A stretch of DNA of 64,000 nt from Shinella sumterensis (GTDB lineage: Bacteria; Pseudomonadota; Alphaproteobacteria; Rhizobiales; Rhizobiaceae). The notes under the pieces were generated by a model that saw only the letters and a list, made by a program, of their open reading frames with translations, searched no databases and was not told where the DNA came from. The position numbers and the translations under genes were made by a program. Shown one piece after another: positions 53,256 to 62,352 of the stretch (position 1 is its first letter; each line of letters starts with the position of its first letter). Location of the stretch: the NCBI RefSeq assembly GCF_004514425.2, contig NZ_MYFN02000002.1, positions 475,495-539,494 of the forward strand. Direction: 5' to 3'.

Positions 53256-55556
53256 TCAGAACTTCTTCGTAATCGAGACCTTGAACGTCCGGCCCGGTTC
53301 GCTGAAATAGTCTCGGGCGGCAAGCGCCGTGTCCGCCGGCACATCGAGAGCATTCCAGTACCGCTTGTTGAAGACGTTGAAGACGCCGGCCTGGACGCGC
53401 AGGCCGCTCAGATCGGTGTCGCCGATCTTTTCCGGCTGCCACCAGACGGTCGCGTCAACGATGCCGTAACCGGGAGCCTCAAAGCCCTTGCCCGTGACCT
53501 GGCCGTTGCTGGTTTCGCCGCGGCTGACCTTGTTGCGAGCCGACGCCATGCTCAGGGAGAGATCGCCGCCCCATGTTTCCGTTGCGTAACCGAGACCGAC
53601 AATGGCGCGCAGCGGAGCGACGGAGTTGAGGTAGTCGTCCTTCTGCGTGTCCTTGCCATGCGACCAGGCGACCGAACCCCATGTGCGCCAGTTCTCATGG
53701 AAGCGCCATTCGCCGCCGAGCTCGACACCGTAGATCCGGACCTTGTTGCGATTTTCGTAACCGGTGATGCCGCCGACCGGATAATCGCCGCCCGGGGGAG
53801 CGATGACGACGGTGTCGATGAAGTTGCGGTAGTAGTTGTTGAAGACCGTGGCGGACAGCGTGTAGTCGTCGCTCTCGTACCGGGCACCGGCTTCAAAGCC
53901 GTTGCTGGTTTCCGTATCCAGATCCGGGTTGCCCAGGCGGGCATACGAGCCGGGCGCGCCGTAGTTCTGATAGAGTTCGGTCACTGTCGGCGCACGGAAG
54001 CCGCGGGCGTACTGGGTGAAGAGTTCCAGTTCCTCGGTTGCCTGCCATGCAAGGCGCAGCTTGGGCGAGATGCCGAAGTCATCGGCCTTTTTCATATAGG
54101 CCGGGTCATAGTTCGGGCTGCTTTCGAAGGTCGCCGTCCGCTGAGGCGAATGGCTGTACCAGTCAAGGCGCACGCCGGGCGTAACGGTCAGGCGGTTGTC
54201 GAAGAACTTGATGTCGTCCTCCAGAAACAGGCCTGCCACGCTGCTGTCCACATCCGGCATGTCGGATGCGTTGGTGTGCAGCATGCGGCACGACTGCGGT
54301 CCGAATGGTTGAGGAATGCCGTTCCAGTTGATCGTCGGGCAATTGTCCTTGCCTGCGGAATACTGATGGGTGTCCTGCCAGTAGATTTCGCCGCCGAAGC
54401 GGAAGTTATGAGTGACGCCGCCGAGTACCAATTCCTTCGAAGCATTCCCGGTCAGGCCGTAGGAGGACTGCTCGAGCATGTTGTCGCGCATGTAGTCGCC
54501 GGTCGGGAAACCGTACCGGAAGGGGTCTCCGGGGATGATGTCGGCGCGTGCGTCGCGGAGACGGAAGCCGTTCGTCGTGCGGTTGAGGGTTTCCTTTTGC
54601 CAATAGGCGGTGAGGCTTGCCTTGTCGACGATGTCCGAACCATCGGGGGATTCGAAGTCGTAGCTTGCGGAGAGACGCTTGCGATCGACTTCCTCGCCGG
54701 TCTTCAGCGTGCCCGGCCGATAGCTGGCGGTCGTGCCACGCCGATCGTCGATGTCCTCGTCGCGGTTGTATAGGTCTGCCGTCAGGCCGAGACGGTGACC
54801 GCCTTCGAGATACTGATGGAATTTGACGAGGAGGTTTCTCTGTACGAAGTCGGACGGATTGGCTTCCGTGCGGGTGTTGCCGTAACCACCGATTTCACCG
54901 CGGTTTTTCGTTTCATGGCCTTTCTTGTAGCCACCCTGCACGAGAACCCAGCTATCGTCATAACGCGCGGCAACGGCGGCATTGCCTCCCGTGCTGCGAT
55001 CGGTGCTGTCATATCCGCTCTTCACGAGGCCGCCAAAAGCCTTGCCGTCTTCGATGAGGTCTTCCGGATTGAGCGTGCGCAGTTCGACGACACCGCCGAG
55101 CGCACCTGAACCGTACTTGCTCGAATCCGCTCCCTTGGTGATGTCGAGCGAAGACAGGCTGTCGAAATCAAAGGCGTTGACGCCGCCCCTGGCGCTGTCG
55201 CGCGGGTCGGTCAGCCATGGCAACCGGATGCCGTCGATCGTCGTGAGAACGCGGTTATCCTGAAGGCCGCGCAGGTTGACGCTCTTGCTGGTGCTGTTGA
55301 AGTTCACACCGGCGTCGACACGGCGGGAGAAGTCGTTGAAATCGGTGACCATTCGTTGGTCGAGTGTGGACCGTTCAGTCGTCTTCGTCAGGGGCGACTG
55401 TGCGACGCGCGCCTGCTTCTTTCCCTGGACCGTGATGGTTTCGAGTTGCGTCTCGGTGGTCGTCGCCTGCTGGGCGAGGGCGACCGGGGGCATGCAGAAG
55501 ATGAGGGCGACCGATCCACTCAACAGACGTAGACGCGGCGATTGGGACCAGCGCAT
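53256..55556 (-). CDS. TonB-dependent haem/haemoglobin-type outer-membrane receptor
   Basis: A 766-residue protein. It has a signal peptide (LLSGSVALIFCMPPVALA, cleavage near residue 28), a TonB box-like ETITVQG, a plug domain (VNLRGLQDNRVLTTIDGIRL, ITKGADSSKYGSGALGG), and a 22-strand barrel ending in VSITKKF with the terminal Phe for outer-membrane insertion. The barrel segments FRAPTVTELYQNYGAPG and NPDLDTETSNGFEAG are typical of the haemoglobin/transferrin/lactoferrin group (ShmR/HmuR-like). Haem is the likeliest ligand. No transport partners are adjacent, and the AT-rich 190 bp upstream probably contains iron-responsive control. Confidence 0.9.
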   Translation of the reverse strand: MRWSQSPRLRLLSGSVALIFCMPPVALAQQATTTETQLETITVQGKKQARVAQSPLTKTTERSTLDQRMVTDFNDFSRRVDAGVNFNSTSKSVNLRGLQDNRVLTTIDGIRLPWLTDPRDSARGGVNAFDFDSLSSLDITKGADSSKYGSGALGGVVELRTLNPEDLIEDGKAFGGLVKSGYDSTDRSTGGNAAVAARYDDSWVLVQGGYKKGHETKNRGEIGGYGNTRTEANPSDFVQRNLLVKFHQYLEGGHRLGLTADLYNRDEDIDDRRGTTASYRPGTLKTGEEVDRKRLSASYDFESPDGSDIVDKASLTAYWQKETLNRTTNGFRLRDARADIIPGDPFRYGFPTGDYMRDNMLEQSSYGLTGNASKELVLGGVTHNFRFGGEIYWQDTHQYSAGKDNCPTINWNGIPQPFGPQSCRMLHTNASDMPDVDSSVAGLFLEDDIKFFDNRLTVTPGVRLDWYSHSPQRTATFESSPNYDPAYMKKADDFGISPKLRLAWQATEELELFTQYARGFRAPTVTELYQNYGAPGSYARLGNPDLDTETSNGFEAGARYESDDYTLSATVFNNYYRNFIDTVVIAPPGGDYPVGGITGYENRNKVRIYGVELGGEWRFHENWRTWGSVAWSHGKDTQKDDYLNSVAPLRAIVGLGYATETWGGDLSLSMASARNKVSRGETSNGQVTGKGFEAPGYGIVDATVWWQPEKIGDTDLSGLRVQAGVFNVFNKRYWNALDVPADTALAARDYFSEPGRTFKVSITKKF

Positions 55557-55710
55557 GAAGGCTCCTTGGCATTTTGCAATTGGGCGGAAATGTGGCTACT
55601 AAATGTTTCCTCAATGAGTCAAGTTTGAATATGATTTTTTTAATCATGTTTTTTCGGCGTTGCGCTTTTGCGACATGTGAGGAAATGCCCTGCCTGCGCA
55701 TGCGGTGGTC

Positions 55711-55740
55711 TTGCGCTGTTGCGCATCTCGCGCTAACAAT
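55711..55740 (+). promoter_or_regulatory. Promoter of trpL-trpE(G)
   Basis: TTGCGC (55711-55716) and TAACAA (55734-55739) are separated by 17 bp. Transcription would begin 7-8 bp later, at or beside the trpL ATG (55747), so the leader mRNA would be leaderless as described for the S. meliloti trp attenuator. Confidence 0.65.
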
Positions 55741-55746
55741 CCCGCC

Positions 55747-55791
55747 ATGACAAACATGAACATCATCGCTGGCTGGTGGTGGGCTCGCTGA
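55747..55791 (+). CDS. trpL: trp leader peptide (peTrpL-type)
   Basis: A 14-residue ORF, MTNMNIIAGWWWAR, with three consecutive Trp codons directly before the end. Ribosome stalling at these codons under Trp shortage would favour the antiterminator. In S. meliloti the same kind of leader peptide and the released attenuator RNA (rnTrpL) also act in trans on other mRNAs. It lies 161 bp before trpE(G). There is no ribosome-binding site before the ATG, in line with a leaderless transcript. Confidence 0.93.
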   Translation: MTNMNIIAGWWWAR

Positions 55792-55858
55792 GGCGGCCTT
55801 GACCAGTCATGCGTGATTGAGACGACAAGCCGCCCGGAAAATTCGAGGCGGCTTTTTT
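55792..55858 (+). promoter_or_regulatory. trp transcription attenuator
   Basis: Terminator arms AAGCCGCC (55827-55834) and GGCGGCTT (55847-55854) are followed by a T6 run (55853-55858). Just after the leader stop, GGCGGCC (55792-55798) can pair instead with the first terminator arm, giving the antiterminator. Position and alternatives are those of classical ribosome-mediated attenuation, and the RNA ending here would be an rnTrpL-type sRNA. Confidence 0.9.
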
Positions 55859-55907
55859 GTGTTTTGGGCCGCCTTCTCGAAGACCGGGCCTGAAAACGGA
55901 GTGGGGA

Positions 55908-58103
55908 ATGGCGACGAAAGTTCTGGATGACGGCAGCGAGGCCTATGAGACCAAGGGCGGGGTGGCCGTCACGCGGCGGCGTCGCGCGGCAGATTACGCC
56001 AATGCGATCTCGACCTATGTCGACAAGCTCGACGAGCGGCGCGGCGCGGTGTTCTCGTCGAACTACGAATATCCGGGGCGCTACACCCGTTGGGATACGG
56101 CCGTCGTCGATCCGCCGATCGGCATTTCCTCCTTCGGCCGCGCCGTCTGGATCGAGGCCTATAATGCACGCGGCGAGGTGTTGCTCGCCTTCATCGCCGA
56201 CCGTCTCGCCGCTGTGCCGGAACTGGCGCTCGGAGCCCGTTCGGCGACCCGCCTCGATCTCGACGTGAAGATGCCCGACCGGGTGTTCACCGAGGAAGAG
56301 CGCTCGAAGATGCCGACGGTCTTCACGGTGCTGCGCGCCGTGACCGATCTCTTCCATTCCGATCAGGACGCCAATCTCGGTCTTTATGGCGCCTTCGGCT
56401 ACGATCTCGCCTTCCAGTTCGACGCCATCGACCTGAAGCTCAAGCGGCCGGACGACCAGCGCGACATGGTGCTGTTCCTGCCGGACGAAATCCTCGTCGT
56501 GGATCACTATGCCGCCAAGGCCTGGATCGACCGCTACGACTTCGCAAAGGATGGGCAATCGACCGAGGGCAAGGCCGAGACGATCGCGGCCGAGCCGTTT
56601 GAGACCGTCAATGTCATCCCGCCGCATGGCGACCATCGCCCGGGCGAATATGCCGAACTCGTCGTCAAGGCGAAGGAAAGCTTCCGGCGCGGCGACCTTT
56701 TCGAAGTGGTGCCCGGCCAGAAATTCTTCGAGCGCTGCGAAAGCAAGCCCTCGGAAATCTCGCGCCGTCTCAAGGCGATCAATCCGTCGCCCTATTCCTT
56801 CTTCATCAATCTCGGCAACCAGGAATATCTCGTCGGCGCCTCGCCGGAAATGTTCGTGCGCGTGTCGGGTCGGCGCATCGAGACCTGCCCGATCTCCGGC
56901 ACGATCAAGCGCGGCGACGACCCGATTGCCGATTCGGAGCAGATCCTGAAGCTGCTCAACTCGAAGAAGGACGAGTCCGAGCTCACCATGTGCTCGGATG
57001 TCGACCGCAACGACAAGAGCCGCGTGTGCGAGCCCGGTTCGGTGAAGGTCATCGGCCGCCGGCAGATCGAGATGTATTCGCGCCTCATCCACACGGTCGA
57101 CCATATCGAGGGGCGGCTGCGCGACGACATGGATGCTTTCGACGGCTTCCTGTCGCATGCCTGGGCCGTCACCGTCACCGGTGCGCCAAAGCTCTGGGCG
57201 ATGCGCTTCATCGAGGCGCATGAGAAGAGCCCGCGCGCCTGGTATGGCGGGGCGATCGGCATGGTCGGCTTCAACGGCGACATGAACACGGGTCTGACGC
57301 TGCGCACCATCCGCATCAAGGACGGCATTGCGGAAGTGCGCGCCGGCGCCACGCTGCTCTACGATTCCAACCCGGACGAAGAAGAAGCCGAAACCGAACT
57401 GAAGGCCTCCGCCATGATCGCAGCCATTCGTGACGCAAAGTCCGGCAATGCCGCCAAGGTCCAGCGCGATGTCGCTTCGGTCGGGGCGGGGGTGAAGATC
57501 CTGCTCGTCGACCACGAAGACAGCTTCGTTCACACGCTCGCCAACTACTTCCGCCAGACCGGCGCGGAGGTGACGACCGTGCGCACACCGGTGCCGGAAG
57601 AGGTGTTCGATCGCATCAAGCCGGATCTCGTCGTGCTGTCGCCCGGTCCGGGCAACCCGAAGGATTTCGACTGCAAGGCGACGATCAAGAAGGCGCGCGC
57701 TCGCAGCCTGCCGATCTTCGGCGTCTGCCTGGGCCTGCAGGCGCTGGCGGAGGCCTATGGCGGGGAGTTGCGGCAGCTCGCCATTCCCATGCACGGCAAG
57801 CCCTCGCGCATCCGCGTGCTGGAGCCGGGCGTCGTGTTTTCCGGGCTGGGCCGCGAAGTCACGGTCGGCCGCTATCACTCGATCTTCGCCGATCCCTCGA
57901 CCCTGCCGCGTGATTTCATCATCACGGCCGAGAGCGAGGATGGCACGATCATGGGCATCGAGCATGCCAGCGAACCCGTCGCCGCCGTGCAGTTCCATCC
58001 GGAATCGATCATGACGCTCGGGCAGGATGCCGGCATGCGCATGATCGAAAACGTGGTGGCGCATCTTTCCAAGAAGAAGGACGCCAAAAGCAAGGTGGCC
58101 TGA
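55908..58103 (+). CDS. trpE(G): Fused anthranilate synthase TrpE(G)
   Basis: A 731-residue fusion, as in Rhizobiaceae. The component-I domain occupies about residues 1-520 ([54 protein letters not shown]). The glutamine amidotransferase domain follows, with [18 protein letters not shown], the nucleophile Cys in [15 protein letters not shown], and the catalytic His in [14 protein letters not shown]. It makes anthranilate from chorismate and glutamine, the first step to tryptophan. Regulation is by the upstream attenuator. The other trp genes are not nearby. Confidence 0.96.
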   Translation: MATKVLDDGSEAYETKGGVAVTRRRRAADYANAISTYVDKLDERRGAVFSSNYEYPGRYTRWDTAVVDPPIGISSFGRAVWIEAYNARGEVLLAFIADRLAAVPELALGARSATRLDLDVKMPDRVFTEEERSKMPTVFTVLRAVTDLFHSDQDANLGLYGAFGYDLAFQFDAIDLKLKRPDDQRDMVLFLPDEILVVDHYAAKAWIDRYDFAKDGQSTEGKAETIAAEPFETVNVIPPHGDHRPGEYAELVVKAKESFRRGDLFEVVPGQKFFERCESKPSEISRRLKAINPSPYSFFINLGNQEYLVGASPEMFVRVSGRRIETCPISGTIKRGDDPIADSEQILKLLNSKKDESELTMCSDVDRNDKSRVCEPGSVKVIGRRQIEMYSRLIHTVDHIEGRLRDDMDAFDGFLSHAWAVTVTGAPKLWAMRFIEAHEKSPRAWYGGAIGMVGFNGDMNTGLTLRTIRIKDGIAEVRAGATLLYDSNPDEEEAETELKASAMIAAIRDAKSGNAAKVQRDVASVGAGVKILLVDHEDSFVHTLANYFRQTGAEVTTVRTPVPEEVFDRIKPDLVVLSPGPGNPKDFDCKATIKKARARSLPIFGVCLGLQALAEAYGGELRQLAIPMHGKPSRIRVLEPGVVFSGLGREVTVGRYHSIFADPSTLPRDFIITAESEDGTIMGIEHASEPVAAVQFHPESIMTLGQDAGMRMIENVVAHLSKKKDAKSKVA

Positions 58104-58113
58104 CCGACCGTTT

Positions 58114-58142
58114 GCCGCGCCCGTCCACGGGACAGGCGCGGC
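58114..58142. repeat. Strong intergenic stem-loop after trpE(G)
   Basis: 8-bp arms GCCGCGCC/GGCGCGGC (58114-58121 and 58135-58142) contain a nested GTCC/GGAC pair. No T run follows, so it is not a typical terminator; it may stabilise the trpE(G) 3' end. It lies 11 bp after the stop. Confidence 0.5.
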
Positions 58143-58160
58143 GCAGCCGGAGATGATGGA

Positions 58161-58970
58161 ATGATACAGTCAAAGCGAATGATCGCCGGAATTTTTGCGG
58201 CTCTCGGCCTGTCGGCGGCAGGGGCCCTTGCGGCGGACCAGCGGGAGGCGGCGGCCAGGACCCTCGTTACGGCCAGCCTGCCGGTCTGGCTGGCGCAGGC
58301 CGGCGCCTTCACCGCCGATACGACGGCGATCAAGGCGGCGACCGAACGTTCCGCGCATGGTCTGGCATCCACGCTCCCCGAGACCTGCGACGTGGCGCGC
58401 ATGAACCGCGACCTCTGCGGCGTGAAGCTGGTGCGCATTCCATCGTTATCGATGGCGCCGGGACTACTCGAAAAAGACACCGTCGCCGTGCTGCAAAAGG
58501 ATTTCGGCGCTGTCCGCCGGGGCGATGTCCTCGTGCACAATGCGAAGTACCAAGGCGCCACCTCGCTGGGCATAACGCGGGTGATCGGCATGCCGGGCGA
58601 TACGGTTGAGATCCGGGCGGGGGACGTGCTTGTCAACGGCACGCCGTTTGCCCGCGAGGCGACCGGCGAGACCTATGGCGACGACATCTTCTCCGCTGCC
58701 GTCGTGCGCGAGACGACGCCGGAAGGGCGCAGCTACACGATCGCCATGCCGGACCCGCGTCCGCAGACCCAGGCGGACAATTTCGGGCCCGTGACGGTGC
58801 CGGCCGGCAAGTATTTCGTCATGGGCGACAACCGGTACAACTCGCTCGACAGCCGGTTTCCCGACATGTTCAACGAAGACGGCTTCGTCGCGCAGTCCGA
58901 CGTCGTCGGCATCGCCGCCTCGGTTCTTGCGGCCAACGACCATGCGCGCATAGGCCTGACGCTCCGCTGA
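58161..58970 (+). CDS. Signal peptidase I-like protein lacking the catalytic lysine
   Basis: A 269-residue S26-family protein. It has the active-site Ser in IPSLSMAPGL (Ser97), the box ITRVIGMPGDTVEIRAGDVLVNG, and the MGDNRYNSLDSRFPDM box E. In type I signal peptidases the second box reads KR(V/I)xGxPGD with a catalytic Lys; here Thr139 stands in its place (codon ACG). The N-terminus looks like a cleavable signal peptide (IAGIFAALGLSAAGALA) rather than the usual membrane anchor. It may be inactive, use another base, or have a new role. Confidence 0.85.
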   Translation: MIQSKRMIAGIFAALGLSAAGALAADQREAAARTLVTASLPVWLAQAGAFTADTTAIKAATERSAHGLASTLPETCDVARMNRDLCGVKLVRIPSLSMAPGLLEKDTVAVLQKDFGAVRRGDVLVHNAKYQGATSLGITRVIGMPGDTVEIRAGDVLVNGTPFAREATGETYGDDIFSAAVVRETTPEGRSYTIAMPDPRPQTQADNFGPVTVPAGKYFVMGDNRYNSLDSRFPDMFNEDGFVAQSDVVGIAASVLAANDHARIGLTLR

Positions 58971-58993
58971 GTGGCCGAAGGCCGTTTGCGGTT

Positions 58994-59021
58994 TTGACAA
59001 ACCCGCCCGTCTGCTCTAAAC
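58994..59021 (+). promoter_or_regulatory. Candidate promoter just before a terminator-like hairpin
   Basis: Exact TTGACA (58994-58999) is followed after 16 bp by CTAAAC (59016-59021). Transcription from here would start near 59028, only a few bases before the hairpin at 59034-59068. This suggests either a small RNA or an attenuated leader of the CDF gene. Confidence 0.45.
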
Positions 59022-59033
59022 GCCATCATTAAC

Positions 59034-59068
59034 AAACCGCCTGCGCGACACACCGCGCGGGCGGTTTT
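59034..59068 (+). terminator. Rho-independent terminator-like hairpin upstream of the CDF gene
   Basis: Arms AAACCGCC (59034-59041) and GGCGGTTT (59060-59067) have further inner GCGC pairing and the run TTTT (59065-59068). It ends the signal-peptidase-like transcript, 63 bp after that stop. It also lies in the leader of the CDF gene, 53 bp before its start. Confidence 0.75.
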
Positions 59069-59121
59069 GCGTTGATGGGCCAGGCTTTTTGCAACTCGGT
59101 TGCATGCGCATGGAGAGCGGC

Positions 59122-60039
59122 ATGGAAAAATCGGATATCAGGACGGTCCAGCGGCTGGCGCTGTGGGGCATTCCCTTCGCATTCTTCGTGATGGGCCTGA
59201 AGCTCGTCGCCTGGTGGGTGACCGGGTCGGTCGCGCTCCTGTCGGATGCGATGGAATCGAGCGTCAACGTGATCGCCGCCATCGTGGCCTTCGCGGCGAT
59301 CAGCTATGCGGCGAAACCAGCGGACAAGACGCATCCCTTCGGCCATCACAAGGCGGAATATCTTTCGGCGGTGCTGGAGGGCGTGCTGATCGTCGTCGCA
59401 GCACTTCTCATCGTGAAGGAGGCGCTACCGGCGGTCTTCGCCCCGACGAGGATGGATGCGCCGGCGCTCGGCCTTGCCATCAATTTCGCGGCCGCGCTTT
59501 GCAATGCGATCTGGGCGACGGTGCTCATTCGTGCCGGCAAGCGCTACCGCTCGCCGGCGCTGGCGGCCGACGGGCAGCATATCCTTTCGGACGTCGTGAC
59601 ATCCGTCGGCGTGCTCGTCGGCCTCGTGCTGGCGATCCTCACCGGCTATGCGGTGCTTGATCCGCTGCTTGCCGTGCTGGTCGCGCTCAACATCCTCTAT
59701 CAGGGCTGGAAGGTCATCACGCATTCGGTCGACGGGTTGATGGACCATGCGGTGGAGCCTGAGGAGGCCGAGGCGATTAAGGCGGCGATCGCCGCCAATG
59801 CCACGGGTTCGCTCGGCGCGCACGATCTCAAGACCCGGCGTGCGGGCGCCGCGACATTCGTGGATTTCCATCTGGTCGTTCCCGCGACGATGCCGGTCGG
59901 GCAGGCGCATGATATCTGCGATCGCCTTGAAGATGCCATCCGGGTGGTGCAGCCCGGCGCACAGATCGCCATCCATGTCGAGCCGGAAACGGAGCAGGCG
60001 CATGGCATCAAAGTCAAGATTGAAAGGACCATACGATGA
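59122..60039 (+). CDS. Cation diffusion facilitator (CDF) metal transporter
   Basis: A 305-residue protein with six membrane segments and a cytoplasmic C-terminal domain. Metal-site residues are visible in [26 protein letters not shown] and [16 protein letters not shown] proteins export Zn, Fe, Co or Mn by proton antiport; the metal is not predictable here. The start at 59122 follows GGAGAG; ATGs at 59104 and 59110 and a TTG at 59089 are in frame but lack a site. It overlaps queF by 4 bp. Confidence 0.9.
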   Translation: MEKSDIRTVQRLALWGIPFAFFVMGLKLVAWWVTGSVALLSDAMESSVNVIAAIVAFAAISYAAKPADKTHPFGHHKAEYLSAVLEGVLIVVAALLIVKEALPAVFAPTRMDAPALGLAINFAAALCNAIWATVLIRAGKRYRSPALAADGQHILSDVVTSVGVLVGLVLAILTGYAVLDPLLAVLVALNILYQGWKVITHSVDGLMDHAVEPEEAEAIKAAIAANATGSLGAHDLKTRRAGAATFVDFHLVVPATMPVGQAHDICDRLEDAIRVVQPGAQIAIHVEPETEQAHGIKVKIERTIR

Positions 60040-60500
60040 GCAAGACAGACGTTTCAGGCCTTTCCCAATTGGGCCAGAAGGTCGATCTTCCCGCAGATCC
60101 GGACGCGGCGGTGCTGGAAAGGGTGCCGAGCAGCCATGCCGGCACGGATTTCGTGGTGCGTTTCACCGCGCCCGAATTCACCTCGCTCTGCCCGATGACC
60201 GGTCAGCCGGACTTCGCGCATATCGTCATCGACTACATTCCCAACGGCTGGCTGGTCGAATCGAAGTCGCTGAAGCTCTACCTGCATTCCTTCCGCAACC
60301 ACGGCGCCTTCCATGAGGACTGCACCATCGACATCGCCAAGCGGCTGGTCGACCTCCTGGAGCCGAAATGGCTGCGCATCGGCGCATACTGGTATCCGCG
60401 CGGCGGCATTCCGATCGACGTTTTCTGGCAGACCGGAGATGCGCCGCAGGGCGTGTGGATTCCCGAGCAGGGCGTGCAGCCCTATCGCGGACGCGGCTGA
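60036..60500 (+). CDS. queF: NADPH-dependent 7-cyano-7-deazaguanine (preQ0) reductase
   Basis: A 154-residue unimodular QueF. The catalytic Cys in [15 protein letters not shown], the QueF signature [20 protein letters not shown], and the C-terminal [17 protein letters not shown] are all present. It reduces preQ0 to preQ1, the base later inserted into tRNA to form queuosine. The ATGA overlap with the CDF gene shows coupling. Its stop lies in an 8-bp inverted repeat (60494-60513) that also covers the convergent stop. Confidence 0.95.
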   Translation: MSKTDVSGLSQLGQKVDLPADPDAAVLERVPSSHAGTDFVVRFTAPEFTSLCPMTGQPDFAHIVIDYIPNGWLVESKSLKLYLHSFRNHGAFHEDCTIDIAKRLVDLLEPKWLRIGAYWYPRGGIPIDVFWQTGDAPQGVWIPEQGVQPYRGRG

Positions 60501-60506
60501 AGCGGT

Positions 60507-61085
60507 TCAGCCGAAGGCAAGCGCGAGGCCGGCCAGTGCCGTCAGGCCGCCGATGATCCGGGCCACGATGCCGTTGCCCGAAAGCCGGGCAATGCCGAGA
60601 CCGAGCCCGATGCCGGCGGCATGCAGCAGGGCTGTCGCGATGACGAAGCCGACGCCGAAGGGCAGGGCGCCCGCAGCACCGAGCTCGCCGCCATGGGCGT
60701 GGCCATGGAACAGCGCGAAGACCGCGACGATCGCCATCGACATCGCGGTATCCAGCCGGACGGCCATGGCGACAAGCAGGCCGAGCGCCACGACGGAGGC
60801 GAGGATGGCGGGCTCGACGAAGGGCAGGCCGATGCCGGCGATGGCGAGGCCGAAGCCCACGGCCATGGTCGCGACGAAGGCGAGCGGCACGCGCCACAGG
60901 GCATTTCCGCCGATCTGCGCGGCCCAGAGGCCGACGGCGACCATCACGAGAATGTGGTCGAGGCCGAAGAGCGGATGCGAGAAGCCGGCCATGAAGGAGC
61001 CGTGTTCGGCCGGGTTGAGATGGGCGAAGGCGGGTGCGGTTGTGGCGGCGAAGGCGAGGGCCGCCAGCGCAAGGATCCTGATCAT
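60507..61085 (-). CDS. HupE/UreJ-family membrane protein
   Basis: A 192-residue protein with a signal sequence (ILALAALAFAATTAPAFA) and about six membrane segments. The family His motifs GSFMAGFSHPLFGLDHILVM and ALFHGHAHGGELG are present. HupE/UreJ proteins are thought to import nickel or cobalt, often beside hydrogenase or urease genes. None are nearby, so only a metal-permease guess is justified. The start follows AGGGGA. Confidence 0.88.
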   Translation of the reverse strand: MIRILALAALAFAATTAPAFAHLNPAEHGSFMAGFSHPLFGLDHILVMVAVGLWAAQIGGNALWRVPLAFVATMAVGFGLAIAGIGLPFVEPAILASVVALGLLVAMAVRLDTAMSMAIVAVFALFHGHAHGGELGAAGALPFGVGFVIATALLHAAGIGLGLGIARLSGNGIVARIIGGLTALAGLALAFG

Positions 61086-61364
61086 GATGTCCCCTGTCTT
61101 CCGGCCCCGGGAGCGGGCCGGGCATCGATTTATCACCATGTCATCCTATGGGCAGCGCGGCGGCCAAGTCCATACGCAATTCATGCAGGGTCGGGTCATG
61201 CAGGGTCGGGCGTGACCGTTGTCCGCCCGCACGGCGTTTACCCTGTTTTCCGGTGTCGCGGCGAGGCTCTATCGCGCCTTATCCGTTTTGTTGCATTGTC
61301 TTGGCGGGTGAGTCGCATTATCTGACAGCGACACGACTATTGACGAGCAATCCGGAGACTTTGG

Positions 61365-61943
61365 ATGAGCGACGAGGACGACAAGAAGACGGAACTGCCC
61401 CTGGGCAAGGAAACGGAGGCGAACCTTTTCAAGTCGCGTTCGATCTTCATCTACGGGCCGATCAATCAGGAACTGGCGCAGAAGGTCTGCTCGCAGCTCG
61501 TGGCGCTTGCCGCCGCCAGCGACGAGGATATCCGCATCTACGTCAATTCGCCGGGCGGCCATGTCGAATCGGGCGATTCGATCCACGACATGATCAAGTT
61601 CATCAAGCCGAAGGTCTGGATGATCGGTACGGGCTGGGTGGCCTCCGCCGGCGCGCTGATCTATGTCGCCGCTCCCAAGGAGCAGCGCCTTTGCCTGCCC
61701 AACACCCGCTTCCTGCTGCATCAACCGTCGGGCGGCACCCGCGGCATGGCGTCGGATATCGAGATCCAGGCCCGCGAAATCATCAAGATGAACGAGCGCC
61801 TGAACAAGATCTTCGCGGACGCCACCGGCCAGCCGATCGAGAAGATCGCCAAGGACACGGACCGCGACTACTGGCTCTCGGCTGAAGAGGCCAAGGGTTA
61901 CGGCCTCGTCTCGCGCATCGTGACGTCTCAGGCGGATATCTGA
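61365..61943 (+). CDS. ClpP-family protease subunit (paralogue)
   Basis: A 192-residue ClpP-like protein with an intact triad: Ser94 in [11 protein letters not shown], His119 in [10 protein letters not shown], and Asp168 in DTDRDYWLS. The Ser loop is GWVASAGA instead of the usual GQAASMGA, and the first 20 residues are acidic and lack the propeptide of standard ClpP. This points to a ClpP paralogue rather than the housekeeping subunit, which is normally next to clpX. It stands alone. Confidence 0.88.
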   Translation: MSDEDDKKTELPLGKETEANLFKSRSIFIYGPINQELAQKVCSQLVALAAASDEDIRIYVNSPGGHVESGDSIHDMIKFIKPKVWMIGTGWVASAGALIYVAAPKEQRLCLPNTRFLLHQPSGGTRGMASDIEIQAREIIKMNERLNKIFADATGQPIEKIAKDTDRDYWLSAEEAKGYGLVSRIVTSQADI

Positions 61944-61961
61944 GCGTCACAGCATTGCTTT

Positions 61962-62034
61962 CCCCTTCTCCCCGCTCGTGGGGAGAAGGTCCCGGTCGTG
62001 GGATGAGGGGCATCTGCTAAAAATTTCATCCCCC
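61962..62034. repeat. Composite hairpin repeat, rhizobial interspersed type
   Basis: A 10-bp perfect hairpin CCTTCTCCCC/GGGGAGAAGG (61964-61973 and 61980-61989) is followed by GGGATGA and its inverted copy TCATCCC about 20 bp later (62001-62034 region). Repeats with CCTTCTCCCCG...GGGGAGAAGG are widespread in rhizobial intergenic DNA. It follows the ClpP-like gene by about 20 bp without a T run. Confidence 0.65.
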
Positions 62035-62071
62035 GCTTGCCCTTTTATCATTCAAAAGTTATAGACGCCTC

Positions 62072-62197
62072 ATGTTGAAGACCGGCGCACAGATCATCGA
62101 ACGAGTTTCCCGCGGCAGCGCAGCCGTACGCGAGCGTTCGCGCGGCTTCTCCTCGCTTCTTCTTCTCGGCCTTACGCGCGGTTGCCGGGTTCGTTGA
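62072..62197 (+). CDS. Leu-rich leader ORF upstream of leuA
   Basis: A 41-residue ORF whose late part reads SSLLLLGLTRG, with four consecutive Leu codons and one more. Directly at its stop, GAGGAGC (62195-62201 region) can pair either with CTCCTC in the Leu-codon stretch or with GCTCCTC about 40 bp downstream. That is the layout of ribosome-mediated attenuation by leucine. No U-rich terminator follows, so termination may be by another means. The 218 bp from here to leuA show only this and the palindrome at 62332. Confidence 0.65.
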   Translation: MLKTGAQIIERVSRGSAAVRERSRGFSSLLLLGLTRGCRVR

Positions 62198-62331
62198 GGA
62201 GCGCCCGGCGGCCGAAAAGCCCGCCCAGGCCATAGCTCCTCGTTTCACCCCTATGCATTCATTCCGGTTCTGGCCGCCATGGCCACATTCGCCGTCGCAA
62301 AATGCGCATGGTCCTTGCTACAGCGGCCTTT

Positions 62332-62352
62332 GCACGTCATGAAATGACGTGC
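62332..62352. promoter_or_regulatory. Perfect palindrome in the leuA leader
   Basis: 9-bp arms GCACGTCAT/ATGACGTGC (62332-62340 and 62344-62352) surround GAA, 63 bp before the leuA start. No T run follows. It may be an operator or an RNA stem; there is no family match I can name. Confidence 0.45.

Noticed and set aside
55644-58064. 806-codon open frame antisense to trpE(G)
   Set aside because: Typical GC-rich shadow frame: low-complexity, Arg/Ala/Asp/His-rich translation, no motif, and fully opposite a certain gene.
60494-60513. 8-bp inverted repeat CGGCTGAA/TTCAGCCG covering the queF and HupE stops as a bidirectional terminator
   Set aside because: No T run on either strand; it may only reflect the two overlapping stop regions.
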